A program made the position numbers and the translations under genes. This document shows positions 27,238 to 36,281 of a stretch of 64,000 nucleotides of DNA, in pieces; position 1 is the stretch's first letter; each line of letters starts with the position of its first letter. Under the pieces are notes generated by a model, which saw nothing but the letters and a program-made list of their open reading frames with translations, ran no database searches and had not been told where the DNA came from. Origin of the DNA: Bacteroidales bacterium (GTDB lineage: Bacteria; Bacteroidota; Bacteroidia; Bacteroidales; UBA932); assembly GCA_016285455.1 (NCBI GenBank), contig JAEEQS010000001.1, positions 186,001 to 250,000 on the forward strand, written 5' to 3'.

Positions 27238-27966
27238 ATGAAATACGCGTTGGTAACAGGAGGCAGCCGGGGAATAGGGGCTGCAATATGCAAAGCTCTT
27301 GCAAAAGAGGGCTATCCGGTCATAATCAACTATGTAAGCAGAGAAGATGCTGCTCTTGAGGTAAAGAGGGAAATTGAAAATTTTGGCGGAAAGGCTGAAC
27401 TTCTGAAGTTCAATGTTGCTGACCTGAAGGAAACGGATGCTGCCCTGGACGGATGGATATCGTCTCATCCGGAAGATTACATAGCCGTTCTGGTAAACAA
27501 TGCCGGCATCCGTAGAGACGGCCTTCTGATGTGGATGGAAGACTCTGACTGGTACGATGTTGTAAATATTCATCTCAATGGCTTTTTCCATACAACTCGA
27601 AAGCTTATTACACCGATGGCCAAGAAGAAATGGGGCAGGGTGGTAAGTGTAGCTTCTCTTTCCGGCATTAAAGGAATGCCGGGGCAGACCAACTACTCAG
27701 CTGCCAAAGGCGGAGTTATAGCCGCCACCAAGGCCCTGGCTCTTGAGGTTGCAAAGAGAAAGGTTACGGTTAATGCTGTGGCTCCTGGATTCGTGGAGAC
27801 CGATATGACTAAGGAGCTGGACCAGAATACTTTGAGGGAAACTATTCCGGCCGGAAGATTCGGCACGGCAGAAGAAGTTGCGGATCTGGTTTGTTTCCTT
27901 GCCTCTGACAAGGCCGCCTACATAACGGGTCAGGTGGTGGAAATCAACGGAGGACTTAATACCTAG
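27238..27966 (+). CDS. 3-oxoacyl-ACP reductase (FabG-like SDR)
   Basis: 242 residues, a classical short-chain dehydrogenase. NADP site TGGSRGIGAA, NNAGI, active-site Ser in VASLSGIKG and YSAAK with catalytic Tyr and Lys, and the C-terminal VEINGGLNT end of FabG proteins. It would reduce 3-oxoacyl-ACP to 3-hydroxyacyl-ACP. Embedded between murU and a lipid cluster, it is most likely the ketoreductase of the cluster's polyketide-like chain rather than the housekeeping FabG. In aryl-polyene clusters this is the ApeQ role. Confidence 0.88.
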   Translation: MKYALVTGGSRGIGAAICKALAKEGYPVIINYVSREDAALEVKREIENFGGKAELLKFNVADLKETDAALDGWISSHPEDYIAVLVNNAGIRRDGLLMWMEDSDWYDVVNIHLNGFFHTTRKLITPMAKKKWGRVVSVASLSGIKGMPGQTNYSAAKGGVIAATKALALEVAKRKVTVNAVAPGFVETDMTKELDQNTLRETIPAGRFGTAEEVADLVCFLASDKAAYITGQVVEINGGLNT

Positions 27967-27970
27967 CGTT

Positions 27971-28861
27971 ATGCCTGAGTGGAAAGGCCAGACAGAAGGC
28001 GGAGACGTAAACCAGTCTCTTCTTATCCGCATATTAAGGAGAGTGGATATCAGGGTGATATACTGCTTTCTCCCGTTTGTGGTAATATATTATCTGCTTT
28101 TCCATAGAAAGAGGGCCCGTTCAATCTACCTTTATCTGAGGCGTATACACGGCTGGAGCTGGTTCAAGGCCAAATGGGGGACTTACCGCAACCATATACT
28201 GTTCGGAAAGTTTCTTATGGACCGTTTCTACGTTTACGCTGGGCATAAAGACAAGTTCATTGTAGACGGTCTGGAAAAAGAGCTTGTCTTCAAGTATTTC
28301 AATACCCCCAAGCCGCTGGTTATGCTGAGCGCCCACGTGGGAAACTTTGAGATCTCGTCCTATCTGTGCGGCCATCTCCCCAAGAAACTCAATGTGCTGG
28401 TTTTTGGCGGAGAGACAAAGCAGATGCTCCGGCTCCGAAGCCTTGCTATGAAAGACAACAACATCAAGATGATTATGGTCAAGGAGGATATGGAGCATAT
28501 CTTCCATATCAACGATGTTATAAGAGATTGCGAGGCCATAACCCTTACCGGAGACCGCACCTTTACTGGAAGAAGGAACCACGTGTTCGAATTTCTTGGC
28601 AAGGAAGCGGAGTTTCCTACCGGAATCTACAATATAGCGGACCGTTACAACGCAGACATTATTGCGATGTTTGTGCTTGGAACAGGAAAGAACTTCCATT
28701 ACAAGATTCACGTGGAGTCTATAAGCGTAGATCCTTCTATCAAGGGAAGAGATGCCAGGGCCGCCGCCTACGGCCAGGCCTATGTAAACATTCTGGAGAA
28801 GGTGGTAAAGGAAAACCCTCTGCAATGGTTCAATTTCTACGATTTCTGGAAAATTTTGTAA
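27971..28861 (+). CDS. LpxL/HtrB-like lipid acyltransferase
   Basis: 296 residues of the Kdo2-lipid A acyltransferase superfamily. One N-terminal TM helix (about 26-43), then the HX4D/E site SAHVGNFEISS (His and Glu), a GDRTFTGRR loop, and the C-terminal WFNFYDFWK typical of the family. These inner-membrane enzymes move an acyl chain from ACP to a lipid acceptor. Next to an ACP and two ketosynthase genes, it probably transfers the cluster's chain onto its lipid or sugar acceptor; aryl-polyene and flexirubin clusters carry the same kind of gene. Confidence 0.87.
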   Translation: MPEWKGQTEGGDVNQSLLIRILRRVDIRVIYCFLPFVVIYYLLFHRKRARSIYLYLRRIHGWSWFKAKWGTYRNHILFGKFLMDRFYVYAGHKDKFIVDGLEKELVFKYFNTPKPLVMLSAHVGNFEISSYLCGHLPKKLNVLVFGGETKQMLRLRSLAMKDNNIKMIMVKEDMEHIFHINDVIRDCEAITLTGDRTFTGRRNHVFEFLGKEAEFPTGIYNIADRYNADIIAMFVLGTGKNFHYKIHVESISVDPSIKGRDARAAAYGQAYVNILEKVVKENPLQWFNFYDFWKIL

Positions 28862-28887
28862 ATTGCGCCCCTAAATCTTTTTTAGAA

Positions 28888-29139
28888 ATGGATATACTGA
28901 AACTTAAGACCCAAATTATAGATGCTCTCAATCTGGAAGAGCTTACACCAGAGGACATTGCAGATGATGCTCCATTATTCGGCACAGAGGGGCTGGGCCT
29001 GGATTCTATTGATGCCCTGGAACTGATTGTGTTGCTGGAGAAGAACTACGGCATAAAGCTCACAGATCCTTCTCAGGCAAAGGGGGTGCTTACCAGCGTA
29101 AGCGCCATCGCCAAGTTCATCGAGGAAAACCAGAAGTAA
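28888..29139 (+). CDS. Acyl carrier protein
   Basis: 83 residues from ATG 28888, which restarts after the acyltransferase stop; the longer open frame upstream runs in a shadow frame of the acyltransferase and is discarded. GLGLDSIDALEL contains the Ser that takes 4'-phosphopantetheine. Acidic (about a quarter Asp/Glu), typical four-helix ACP. It lies 6 bp before the ketosynthase gene and carries the chain they build. Most probably cluster-specific, since housekeeping acpP normally sits with fabF. Confidence 0.9.
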   Translation: MDILKLKTQIIDALNLEELTPEDIADDAPLFGTEGLGLDSIDALELIVLLEKNYGIKLTDPSQAKGVLTSVSAIAKFIEENQK

Positions 29140-29145
29140 TCCCTG

Positions 29146-30345
29146 ATGGCTTTGGACATTGCCATAACAGGAGCAGGAATCATCTCCGCCTTGGGTCTCG
29201 GTCTTGAGAAGACACGGCAAAATCTCCTTGCAGGCAATTGTGCGATAAACTCTCCGAAACATCTGGAAACAGCACATTCAGACCTTCCTTGCGGGGAGGT
29301 CGATTTGTCTGATGTTCAGTTATATGAGATGTGCGGAAAGGATTCTTCCTTGCCACTGTCAAGATCGTCGCTTTTGGGCATTTTAGCCGCAAGGCAGGCG
29401 GAAGAAGACGCCGCTCTTGAAAAGGGAACAAGGGTTGCCCTTATAAGCGGCACCACAGTTGGCGGAATGGATATCACCGAACGCCATTTCCTGGATTATT
29501 TCAAGGGAAACGAATTTGACTCTCTGATTCCTCTCCACCTCGACGGCAGTGCCACGGATCCTATAGCAGACAGCTTAAAAAGCAATGTGGTATTCACCGA
29601 TGTGATTTCAACCGCATGCAGCGCTGCTGCAAACGCCATAGCCTTTGGGGCGGAACTCCTGCTTGAAGGCAAATTTGATGTAGTTATAGCTGGCGGAACA
29701 GAATGCTTGACGCGATATCATCTGAACGGTTTCAACTCCCTTATGATTCTGGACAACGAGCCTTGCAGGCCGTTTGACGCGTCCAGAAAAGGGCTTAACC
29801 TGGGAGAGGGAGCCGGCTTCATCGTTCTTGAAAGAAAATCTCACGCTCTAGGACGCAGGGCAAGGGTAAGAGCCTGGCTTTCTGGCTGGGGCAACAGCTG
29901 CGACGCATTTCACCAGACGGCTTCTTCTCCAGACGGGGAAGGGGCATATCTTGCAATGAGCAAGGCTTTAAGAATGGCATCGCTGAGGCCGGAAGACATT
30001 GATTACGTGAACGCCCACGGCACAGGCACCCAGAACAATGACCTTAGCGAGGGTGTTGCCCTTACAAGGATTTTCGGAAAGAAGATGCCGTATGTGAGTT
30101 CAACAAAAAGCTTCACCGGTCATGCTACAAGCGCTGCCGCCGCTCTTGAAGCGGTCATATCGCTGATCTGCATAGAAAACAGCTTTGTTCCGGCAAACCT
30201 GCGCTTCATGGAAAAAGACCCGGGGCTGGATTTTTGCCCTGTAGCAAGCAATATTGAAAATGTTAAACTGAATCACGTGCTTTCCAACTCCTTTGGGTTC
30301 GGTGGCAATGATTCTTCTCTGATATTCTCATCTCCTGAATTATGA
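29146..30345 (+). CDS. Beta-ketoacyl-ACP synthase (FabF/KAS II type)
   Basis: 399 residues with a complete condensing-enzyme triad: Cys158 in STACSAAANA, His291 in NAHGTGTQNND and His326 in SFTGHATSAAA. N-terminal DIAITGAGIISALG and C-terminal NSFGFGGNDSSLIF are typical. It extends an acyl-ACP by decarboxylative condensation with malonyl-ACP. The Cys-less partner overlaps its end by 4 bp, so it probably works as the active half of a ketosynthase/chain-length-factor-like pair. Confidence 0.93.
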   Translation: MALDIAITGAGIISALGLGLEKTRQNLLAGNCAINSPKHLETAHSDLPCGEVDLSDVQLYEMCGKDSSLPLSRSSLLGILAARQAEEDAALEKGTRVALISGTTVGGMDITERHFLDYFKGNEFDSLIPLHLDGSATDPIADSLKSNVVFTDVISTACSAAANAIAFGAELLLEGKFDVVIAGGTECLTRYHLNGFNSLMILDNEPCRPFDASRKGLNLGEGAGFIVLERKSHALGRRARVRAWLSGWGNSCDAFHQTASSPDGEGAYLAMSKALRMASLRPEDIDYVNAHGTGTQNNDLSEGVALTRIFGKKMPYVSSTKSFTGHATSAAAALEAVISLICIENSFVPANLRFMEKDPGLDFCPVASNIENVKLNHVLSNSFGFGGNDSSLIFSSPEL

Positions 30346-31283
30346 AAAGAAAGGCCTACATAGCGTCAGCAGCGCATATTTCAGCGCAGAAGCCTTTCTG
30401 CGGCATTGAGGTTTTTGTTCCTCTGGCTTGGGAGGGGGCGCTTGTTCCTTGCCAGGATCCTGATTTCAGGCCTTTTATTCCGCCTATGGCTGCAAGGAGG
30501 ATGAGTTCTATACTCAAACGCAGCATAGCGGTTTCAAAGTATGCTCTGGAGAAGGCGGGGATATCTTGCCCGGAAGCCATTGTAGGGGGAACCGGTCTGG
30601 GCTGTGTTACGGATACAGAAGCATTTCTGAGAAAGATGCTTGAAGACGGTGAGTATATGCTCAATCCGTCCAGGTTTATCTGCTCAACGCCTAACACCAT
30701 AGGATCCCAGATAGCTATATCTCTGGGATGCAGGGGATTCAACTCCACTCACGTGAACGACCGCTTTGCTTTTGAGGGAGCCCTTATGGAAAGCCTTCTG
30801 CTTCTGGGAAACGGAGAGGCAGAAAATGTTCTGCTTTGCGCAGCGGACCAGATGCCAGAGGTTCTGCATTCCCTTGTAGACAGGCAGGGTCTGTGGAAAG
30901 GAAGGCCGGCAAGCGAGGCAGCCTTAAGTTTTGTTCTTTCTTCAGCTAGAGAAAATGCAGTCTGTGAAGTTATAGATGTTGTCCAGACAAGGAGCAACCC
31001 TTCCCAGGAGCTTTCACGCCTTCTTTCTGCAAACAGCATAGACGAGATAGATATTTGTGTAACATCAGACCTACCTTCGGGAAAGACTGGTAATTTCTCC
31101 TTTATTCCGCAGGAGAAGATGACTTACAAGCAGTACTGCGGAGATTTCTTTACGGCTTCCGCCTTTGGCCTTTTCGTGTGTTCGGAACTTATCCGTACGG
31201 GGAAGGCAAAGAAAATCCTTCTTGCGGAAGAAAGCCGAGGAACTTATTCATTCACTTTGATTGGCGGCTTATGTACAAACTGA
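30342..31283 (+). CDS. Cys-less ketosynthase-like protein (chain-length-factor type)
   Basis: 313 residues, shorter than a full ketosynthase, resembling the N-terminal-like ketoacyl synthase domain of aryl-polyene and flexirubin clusters. PPMAARRMSSILKRSIAVSKYAL, GGTGLGCVTDTE and STPNTIGSQIAISLGCRG mark the family. At the nucleophile position there is STHVNDRFAFEGAL, with no Cys, so it cannot condense by itself. By analogy with chain-length factors it should pair with the active ketosynthase just upstream; the ATGA overlap supports equal expression. Confidence 0.8.
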   Translation: MKRKAYIASAAHISAQKPFCGIEVFVPLAWEGALVPCQDPDFRPFIPPMAARRMSSILKRSIAVSKYALEKAGISCPEAIVGGTGLGCVTDTEAFLRKMLEDGEYMLNPSRFICSTPNTIGSQIAISLGCRGFNSTHVNDRFAFEGALMESLLLLGNGEAENVLLCAADQMPEVLHSLVDRQGLWKGRPASEAALSFVLSSARENAVCEVIDVVQTRSNPSQELSRLLSANSIDEIDICVTSDLPSGKTGNFSFIPQEKMTYKQYCGDFFTASAFGLFVCSELIRTGKAKKILLAEESRGTYSFTLIGGLCTN

Positions 31284-31627
31284 TTCTTTTTTCCATAGTC
31301 CAGAGCGCCCTTCTGGTTGCAGGGCAGATGTTCCTCAAGTTCACTATGAACAGGATAGACAAGCTCTCCTTTACCTGGAGGTGTATCAAGCAGCTTTTTA
31401 CAGACTACAATTTCCTGCTTTGCGGCTTGTGCATGGGCGGCGCGTCCGTTCTTTGGTTCTACATTCTTAAGAATTATCCGTTCAGCGCGGCATACCCTAT
31501 GATAAGTTTCAGTTACGTGCTTGGTCTGGTAGTTGCAGGAGTGGTATTCCACGAGCACATTCCATTTGTAAGATACGTGGGAGTGGCTCTGATAATCATA
31601 GGCGCAATACTTATAGTCCAGAAATGA
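31271..31627 (+). CDS. Small EamA/SMR-like four-helix membrane protein
   Basis: 118 residues from ATG 31271, overlapping the previous gene by 13 bp (an earlier frame is open but belongs to its shadow). Four TM helices: about 3-20, 43-62 (FLLCGLCMGGASVLWFYIL), 68-88 (AAYPMISFSYVLGLVVAGV) and 97-115. The pattern YPMISFSYVLGLV and a closing GVALIIIGAILI are those of EamA/SMR proteins such as ArnE/ArnF, which flip lipid-linked sugars. With a GT2 gene three genes on, it could flip a lipid-linked sugar; this is inference. Confidence 0.75.
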   Translation: MYKLILFSIVQSALLVAGQMFLKFTMNRIDKLSFTWRCIKQLFTDYNFLLCGLCMGGASVLWFYILKNYPFSAAYPMISFSYVLGLVVAGVVFHEHIPFVRYVGVALIIIGAILIVQK

Positions 31628-32223
31628 TGAGATTAAGACTCTGCATAACGGCATTTTTGGCTCTTCTGCCTGTTTGGCTTTCTGCCCAAACTCCACAGGA
31701 AAAGGAGGCTTTTTCCCGCATAGTGTCTTCCACCACGGGAATGAAGACAATGACCGCTGACTTTGCGGAAACCAAACATCTGAAGATGCTCAGCGATGAT
31801 GTTGTCCAGAGCGGAAAGCTCTGGTACAAAGCCCCTTCCTGTATGAGATGGGAGTATGGCAGAGATTTCTACGGAGTGCTTTCTCCAAAGAGCGCGTATA
31901 TGGTAAAGGCCGGAAAGAGAGACGGAGCGCTCACCAGGGGATTTTCCCAGACCGGAAAGATGGTAACTGGCCTTATAAGCAACCTCAGCGATAATCTCAA
32001 GGACTACAAGGTTTCCTATGCCAAGGAAGGCGGAGACCTGAAAATCACGGCAGTTCCAACATCGCCGAGAATGAAGGGAATGGTCGATTGCGTGGTGATG
32101 ATGTTCGACATTTCCACTTGCCTGATCAAATCATTCGAGATCCAGAATAATGCCGGATACACCCTTATCACTTTCTCCAATGTGAAAAGGAATGCGGAAA
32201 TAGATTCACAACTATTCAATTGA
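31624..32223 (+). CDS. LolA-like outer-membrane lipid/lipoprotein carrier
   Basis: 199 residues with a signal peptide (cleaved about WLSAQ). The mature domain fits the LolA fold: MTADFAETKHLKML, SGKLWYKAPSCMRWEYG and the later strands ITAVPTS, MMFDISTCLI. LolA proteins carry lipid-modified cargo across the periplasm; LolA homologs in aryl-polyene clusters (ApeL) likely help deliver the pigment lipid to the outer membrane. ATG overlaps the preceding stop (ATGA). Together with the MMPL pump this is the export half of the cluster. Confidence 0.85.
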   Translation: MMRLRLCITAFLALLPVWLSAQTPQEKEAFSRIVSSTTGMKTMTADFAETKHLKMLSDDVVQSGKLWYKAPSCMRWEYGRDFYGVLSPKSAYMVKAGKRDGALTRGFSQTGKMVTGLISNLSDNLKDYKVSYAKEGGDLKITAVPTSPRMKGMVDCVVMMFDISTCLIKSFEIQNNAGYTLITFSNVKRNAEIDSQLFN

Positions 32224-32227
32224 TGTT

Positions 32228-32965
32228 ATGGACCGTATTCCTTTATGTTTCATAGTGCCGTTTTTCAACAACGAAAAAACAGTAGGCGCAGTCATAAAAA
32301 GCATAAAGGATGCAGGTTATCCGGTCCTGGCCGTTAGCGACGGCTCTACGGACTCCAGCCTTGAAAAAGCGCGGCAGGCAAATCCAGACTACATTGTATC
32401 ATACCCTGAAAACAAGGGAAAAGGCTATGCCCTAAGGCAGGGTTTCCGCAGTGCCCTTTCCGAAGGATTCCGCTACGCCGTTGTCTTTGACGCCGACGGG
32501 CAGCACACTCTTTCAGGAGCAAAGGCGATGATAGACAAGGCCTTGGAACTGCCAGAAGACAGGAGAAGGAGAACAATAATCGTGGGAAGCCGCAGCCGCA
32601 GGGGAGCGGACGGCGGAGGAAAGTTTGCCAACAATTTCTCCAATTTCTGGCTTACCGTCCAGACCGGAAAACGCCTGAGCGATACCCAGAGCGGGATGAG
32701 GCTGTATCCCCTGGAGAAAATATGCAAGGTGAATTTCATTGGAAGGCGATATGAGTTTGAAACGGAGATACTTGTGAGGATGGCTTGGAGAGGCTTCGAC
32801 CTTGTGGAAGTTCCAGTGGATGTTCTCTATCCAGAAGACCGCGTGACTCATTTCCGAAAAGGGGCGGACTTTGCCAGGATATCCCTTATGAACACTTTCC
32901 TTACGGGGGCGGCTGTCTTTTACGGCTACCCTCGTATGCTTATGGAAACACTCAGGAGGAAGTGA
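32228..32965 (+). CDS. GT2-family glycosyltransferase (DPM1-like)
   Basis: 245 residues, GT-A fold family 2. CFIVPFFNNEKTV, AVSDGSTDSS, ENKGKGYALRQG, VFDADGQH (DxD metal site) and the acceptor motif SDTQSGMRLYP are visible. No C-terminal TM helices. Family members move a sugar, often mannose, to polyprenyl phosphate or another lipid. It likely glycosylates the cluster's lipid or makes the sugar donor for it; which is not decidable here. It lies 4 bp after lolA and 1 bp before the MMPL gene. Confidence 0.85.
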   Translation: MDRIPLCFIVPFFNNEKTVGAVIKSIKDAGYPVLAVSDGSTDSSLEKARQANPDYIVSYPENKGKGYALRQGFRSALSEGFRYAVVFDADGQHTLSGAKAMIDKALELPEDRRRRTIIVGSRSRRGADGGGKFANNFSNFWLTVQTGKRLSDTQSGMRLYPLEKICKVNFIGRRYEFETEILVRMAWRGFDLVEVPVDVLYPEDRVTHFRKGADFARISLMNTFLTGAAVFYGYPRMLMETLRRK

Positions 32966-32966
32966 T

Positions 32967-35900
32967 ATGCAAAAATTCTTTCTGAGGATATATGACTTTT
33001 TTGCAGACGGGCGCAGATGGCTGGCATTTGCGGTTCCGCTAGTTCTTCTGGCTGGATTCTGGCTGGGAATCAGAAAGATAGACCTTAACGAAGACATTGC
33101 CGCCTTCCTTCCATACGGAAGCGGGGAGAGCAGCCGCCAGAGCCAGTTCGTTTACCAGAACCTCCGCAAGCAGGACAAGGTGATGGGCCTTCTCCGCCTG
33201 AGGGAAAGCAAGGAAGACATTTACCAGACCATAGATCGTCTGGCGGAAGCTGCAGACGAGTTCACTTTCCAGATAGAAGAAGCCGGGATTGAGGGAATAA
33301 AAGATCCTGTCTTCAGGGTGGATGCTTCCTCTATGCTTGGCGTTGGCAATTTCATCGCCGAGAATATGCCTTATTTCCTGGATTTTTCTGATTACTCAGC
33401 GATGGATTCCATTGTAAAGGCTGGAGAGTGGCTGAAGGCTCTGGAAGAAGACAAGGCGTCTCTGGTTTCAACCTCCGGTATTACCCAGGGAATCGTTAGC
33501 GGCGATCCCTTCCATTTTTCTTCAGGCCTTATGAAAAAGCTTTCTGCTCTTGGTGCAGGAAGCGGATACAAGGTTATCGGAGACTATCTCTATACTCCCG
33601 ATTCTTCTGCCGTGATGATGAGTTTTTCGTCTGATTTCGGTGGAAGCGAGACTAATCATAACAAGCAGATGCTCAGCCGAGTATATCAGGCCCGCGATTC
33701 CGTGGAGAAGTTGTTCCCCGATGTAGAGCTGACCTTTACCGGATCTCCTGTGGTAGCCGTGATGAACGCGGACAGGATGAAGAAGGATTCTGTATGGTGC
33801 GCTGGTATAGCCGTGGCTTTGATACTGCTTCTTCTGGCCTGGTATTTCAGGAGAATAAGGCCTATAATCCTGATTTGCGTGCCGGTTATTTTTGGCATAG
33901 CGGCAGGACTGGGATTTATGGGAGCATTCAGGGCAGAGGTTTCCAGCGTGGCGCTTGCGGCTTGCTGCGTGATTTTCGGAATAGCAGTGGATTATTCCCT
34001 TCTATATTCCACCCGCCTTGGATTTACTCATAGTCCAAGGGCGGCATTGAGCGACATTGCCAGCCCTATGGTCATAGGCAACATAACTACGGTGGGAGCT
34101 TTCCTATCCCTTCTGGTTATGAGCGCTTCAGGAATGAGGGATTTCGGACTGTTCGCCGCCGTGGCTCTGGTTGGAGCAATAGTTTTTGTGGTGCTTTTCC
34201 TTCCGCATTGGGTAGGGAAGAAGGACTACAAGCCTAGAGACGGCGGATGGATGGGAAGATGGGCCAATCTGCGCCCGGAGGAAAGCCGCTTTGTGTTCTG
34301 GATTATTCTTGGGATTACCGTTGTGCTGTTTTTCTTCAGCCGGAAAGTTACTTTTAGCGGAGACTTTACCAAAATCAATTATATGGCGCCAGAGCAGAGG
34401 CAGCTGCTTGCAGACCTGTCTTCCTACTCCAGCGGAAAAGATGCCGTTGCCGTTTATGCAGTCTCGGAAGGCGAGACTCTGGACAAGGCTCTTGAAGCCG
34501 CTGAAAAAGGCCGCTCTTTTGTCCTGGCGTCTGAGGAAAGCGGCAGCGTATTGAAAAGCAGCGGAATAGGGCCGTTCCTTCCATCTGCGGCAGCGCAAAA
34601 GGAAAGGCTGGAAATGTGGAAAGAATTTTCAGAAAAGAACTCTGCGGTACTTCTCAAAGCCCTGGATGAGAACTCTTCAAAGGCAGGCTTCAGCAAAGAT
34701 GCTTTTGATTCTTTCAGGAATCTTCTGGAAAGTGATCTTGAGATTCAGGGGGAGGAATTCTTCTCTCCTGTAGCTGGGCTTCTTTCTCCGTTCATCCTCA
34801 AAGACAGCTCTTCTGCTATTGTTATGGACATACTATACTGTCCGGCCGGCAAAGTCGGAGACTTGTATTCGTCATATGAAAATTACAGGGAAAAGGCGGA
34901 AGGATCATTCCTTTTTGACTCCTATTCAATGACGGACAAGATGATAGACATCCTCCAGGCAGACTTCAATAAAGTGTTGGCTATCTGTTCTATACTTGTG
35001 TTCTGCTTCCTCTGGATAGCTTTCCGCCGTCTGGAACTCGCCTTTGCGGCTTTCCTTCCAATGGTGGTGAGCTGGATCTGGATAACGGGTATAATGGGAA
35101 TTTTCGGAGTTGACTTCAACATCGTGAACATCATACTTGCAACATTCATCTTTGGACTGGGAGACGACTACACCATCTTTATGGTTGAAGGTCTTCAGTG
35201 GGAGCATACTTTCAAGAAACCTCTGCTACCGTCTTACAAGACAGGCGTTACGCTCAGCGCTCTTACTATGTTCATAGGCGTGGGATCGCTGGTATTTGCT
35301 GTTCATCCGGCTCTGCACTCTCTTGGCAGCGTGGCCGTTATTGGAATGGTCTGCGTTGTGGCACTGGCGTTTGTGCTCCCTCCGGTGCTGTTCCGTTTCC
35401 TGGTTTGCAAATCGCTGAGAAAAGACAAACAAGACAGGATATTCCCGGTCAGGCTTTCCGATATAGGGGTTACGCTTTGGAGCGGGATTGTATTTGCGGC
35501 GGTTTTGCTTGGCTTCAAGCTCAAGACCGCGCTTGGAGGAAAGCAGAGTCCTGAAGCTCTGAGAAAGAAGATAAAAGGGCTGATGAGGTTCTTCTCCACC
35601 GGCCTTCCGAGGACTTCTTTCCGCCTGATGCTCAGCGATGCGGAATTTGAAGGCAAGCAGGCTTTCAAGGAGGCGGAAAAGATTCTTGAAGAAGAGGATC
35701 CGGCCGTTATAATATGCAATCACCAGTCTCATCTGGACCTTATGTACCTGCTCGCGCTTTCAGACAAAATCGCGGTTGTCACCAACGGATGGGTGTATAA
35801 GTCGCCAGTTTATGGTAACTTTGTGCGCCGGGCCGGTTTCGTGTGCATCGATGATGGTGTAGAAGCCAACCTGGAAAAACTTAAAGCCCTTAAAGAAGAA

Positions 35901-36281
35901 GGGGTGTCCATTCTGGTTTTCCCTGAAGGGACAAGGAGTGAAGACTGCAGCATACTCAAATTCAAGAGCGGAGCCTTCTCCCTTGCATCTGAGCTGGAAA
36001 TGGATATCCTGCCTTTGGTTATTTTCGGGCCGGGCGAGATTCTTCCAAAGGGAGAGCACATACTCAGGAGAGGCAAGGTTGCGCTTCAATTTTGTGACAG
36101 GATAAAGTCCTCGCAGCTCAGCGATTGGGGTCCTAGGCCGCTGAAGCAGGCGCAGGAATTCAGAAGATACTACACTCAGGCTTACTCTTCTCTGAAAGGG
36201 AGGATGTATGCCGATGAAGATTTTAAGAAGACTAGGGATAATGACGCTAATCTTTACAGGTCTGAAGAAGATATGGTTTAA
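32967..36281 (+). CDS. MMPL/RND lipid exporter fused to PlsC-type acyltransferase
   Basis: 1104 residues. The N-terminal 870 residues are an RND-type MMPL transporter: TM1 about 18-34, a periplasmic loop, five TM helices about 268-420 containing GIAVDYSLL, then a second half (TM7 about 440-460, loop, TM8-12 about 670-865) with the matching FGLGDDYTIF; the Asp residues are the proton-relay positions. Residues about 885-1085 are a lysophosphatidic acid acyltransferase domain with NHQSHLD (near 917) and FPEGTRS (near 985). MMPL proteins of aryl-polyene clusters (ApeM) move the lipid through the inner membrane. Joining the pump to an acyltransferase implies acylation during export. Confidence 0.88.
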   Translation: MQKFFLRIYDFFADGRRWLAFAVPLVLLAGFWLGIRKIDLNEDIAAFLPYGSGESSRQSQFVYQNLRKQDKVMGLLRLRESKEDIYQTIDRLAEAADEFTFQIEEAGIEGIKDPVFRVDASSMLGVGNFIAENMPYFLDFSDYSAMDSIVKAGEWLKALEEDKASLVSTSGITQGIVSGDPFHFSSGLMKKLSALGAGSGYKVIGDYLYTPDSSAVMMSFSSDFGGSETNHNKQMLSRVYQARDSVEKLFPDVELTFTGSPVVAVMNADRMKKDSVWCAGIAVALILLLLAWYFRRIRPIILICVPVIFGIAAGLGFMGAFRAEVSSVALAACCVIFGIAVDYSLLYSTRLGFTHSPRAALSDIASPMVIGNITTVGAFLSLLVMSASGMRDFGLFAAVALVGAIVFVVLFLPHWVGKKDYKPRDGGWMGRWANLRPEESRFVFWIILGITVVLFFFSRKVTFSGDFTKINYMAPEQRQLLADLSSYSSGKDAVAVYAVSEGETLDKALEAAEKGRSFVLASEESGSVLKSSGIGPFLPSAAAQKERLEMWKEFSEKNSAVLLKALDENSSKAGFSKDAFDSFRNLLESDLEIQGEEFFSPVAGLLSPFILKDSSSAIVMDILYCPAGKVGDLYSSYENYREKAEGSFLFDSYSMTDKMIDILQADFNKVLAICSILVFCFLWIAFRRLELAFAAFLPMVVSWIWITGIMGIFGVDFNIVNIILATFIFGLGDDYTIFMVEGLQWEHTFKKPLLPSYKTGVTLSALTMFIGVGSLVFAVHPALHSLGSVAVIGMVCVVALAFVLPPVLFRFLVCKSLRKDKQDRIFPVRLSDIGVTLWSGIVFAAVLLGFKLKTALGGKQSPEALRKKIKGLMRFFSTGLPRTSFRLMLSDAEFEGKQAFKEAEKILEEEDPAVIICNHQSHLDLMYLLALSDKIAVVTNGWVYKSPVYGNFVRRAGFVCIDDGVEANLEKLKALKEEGVSILVFPEGTRSEDCSILKFKSGAFSLASELEMDILPLVIFGPGEILPKGEHILRRGKVALQFCDRIKSSQLSDWGPRPLKQAQEFRRYYTQAYSSLKGRMYADEDFKKTRDNDANLYRSEEDMV

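Noticed and set aside
28366-28887. Long N-terminal extension of the ACP frame
   Set aside because: It overlaps the LpxL-like gene in another frame and lacks any domain; ATG 28888 gives a normal 83-residue ACP.
36208-36240. Upstream start of the esterase gene
   Set aside because: It would overlap the MMPL gene by 74 bp, against 41 bp from ATG 36241, and the signal peptide lies downstream in both cases.
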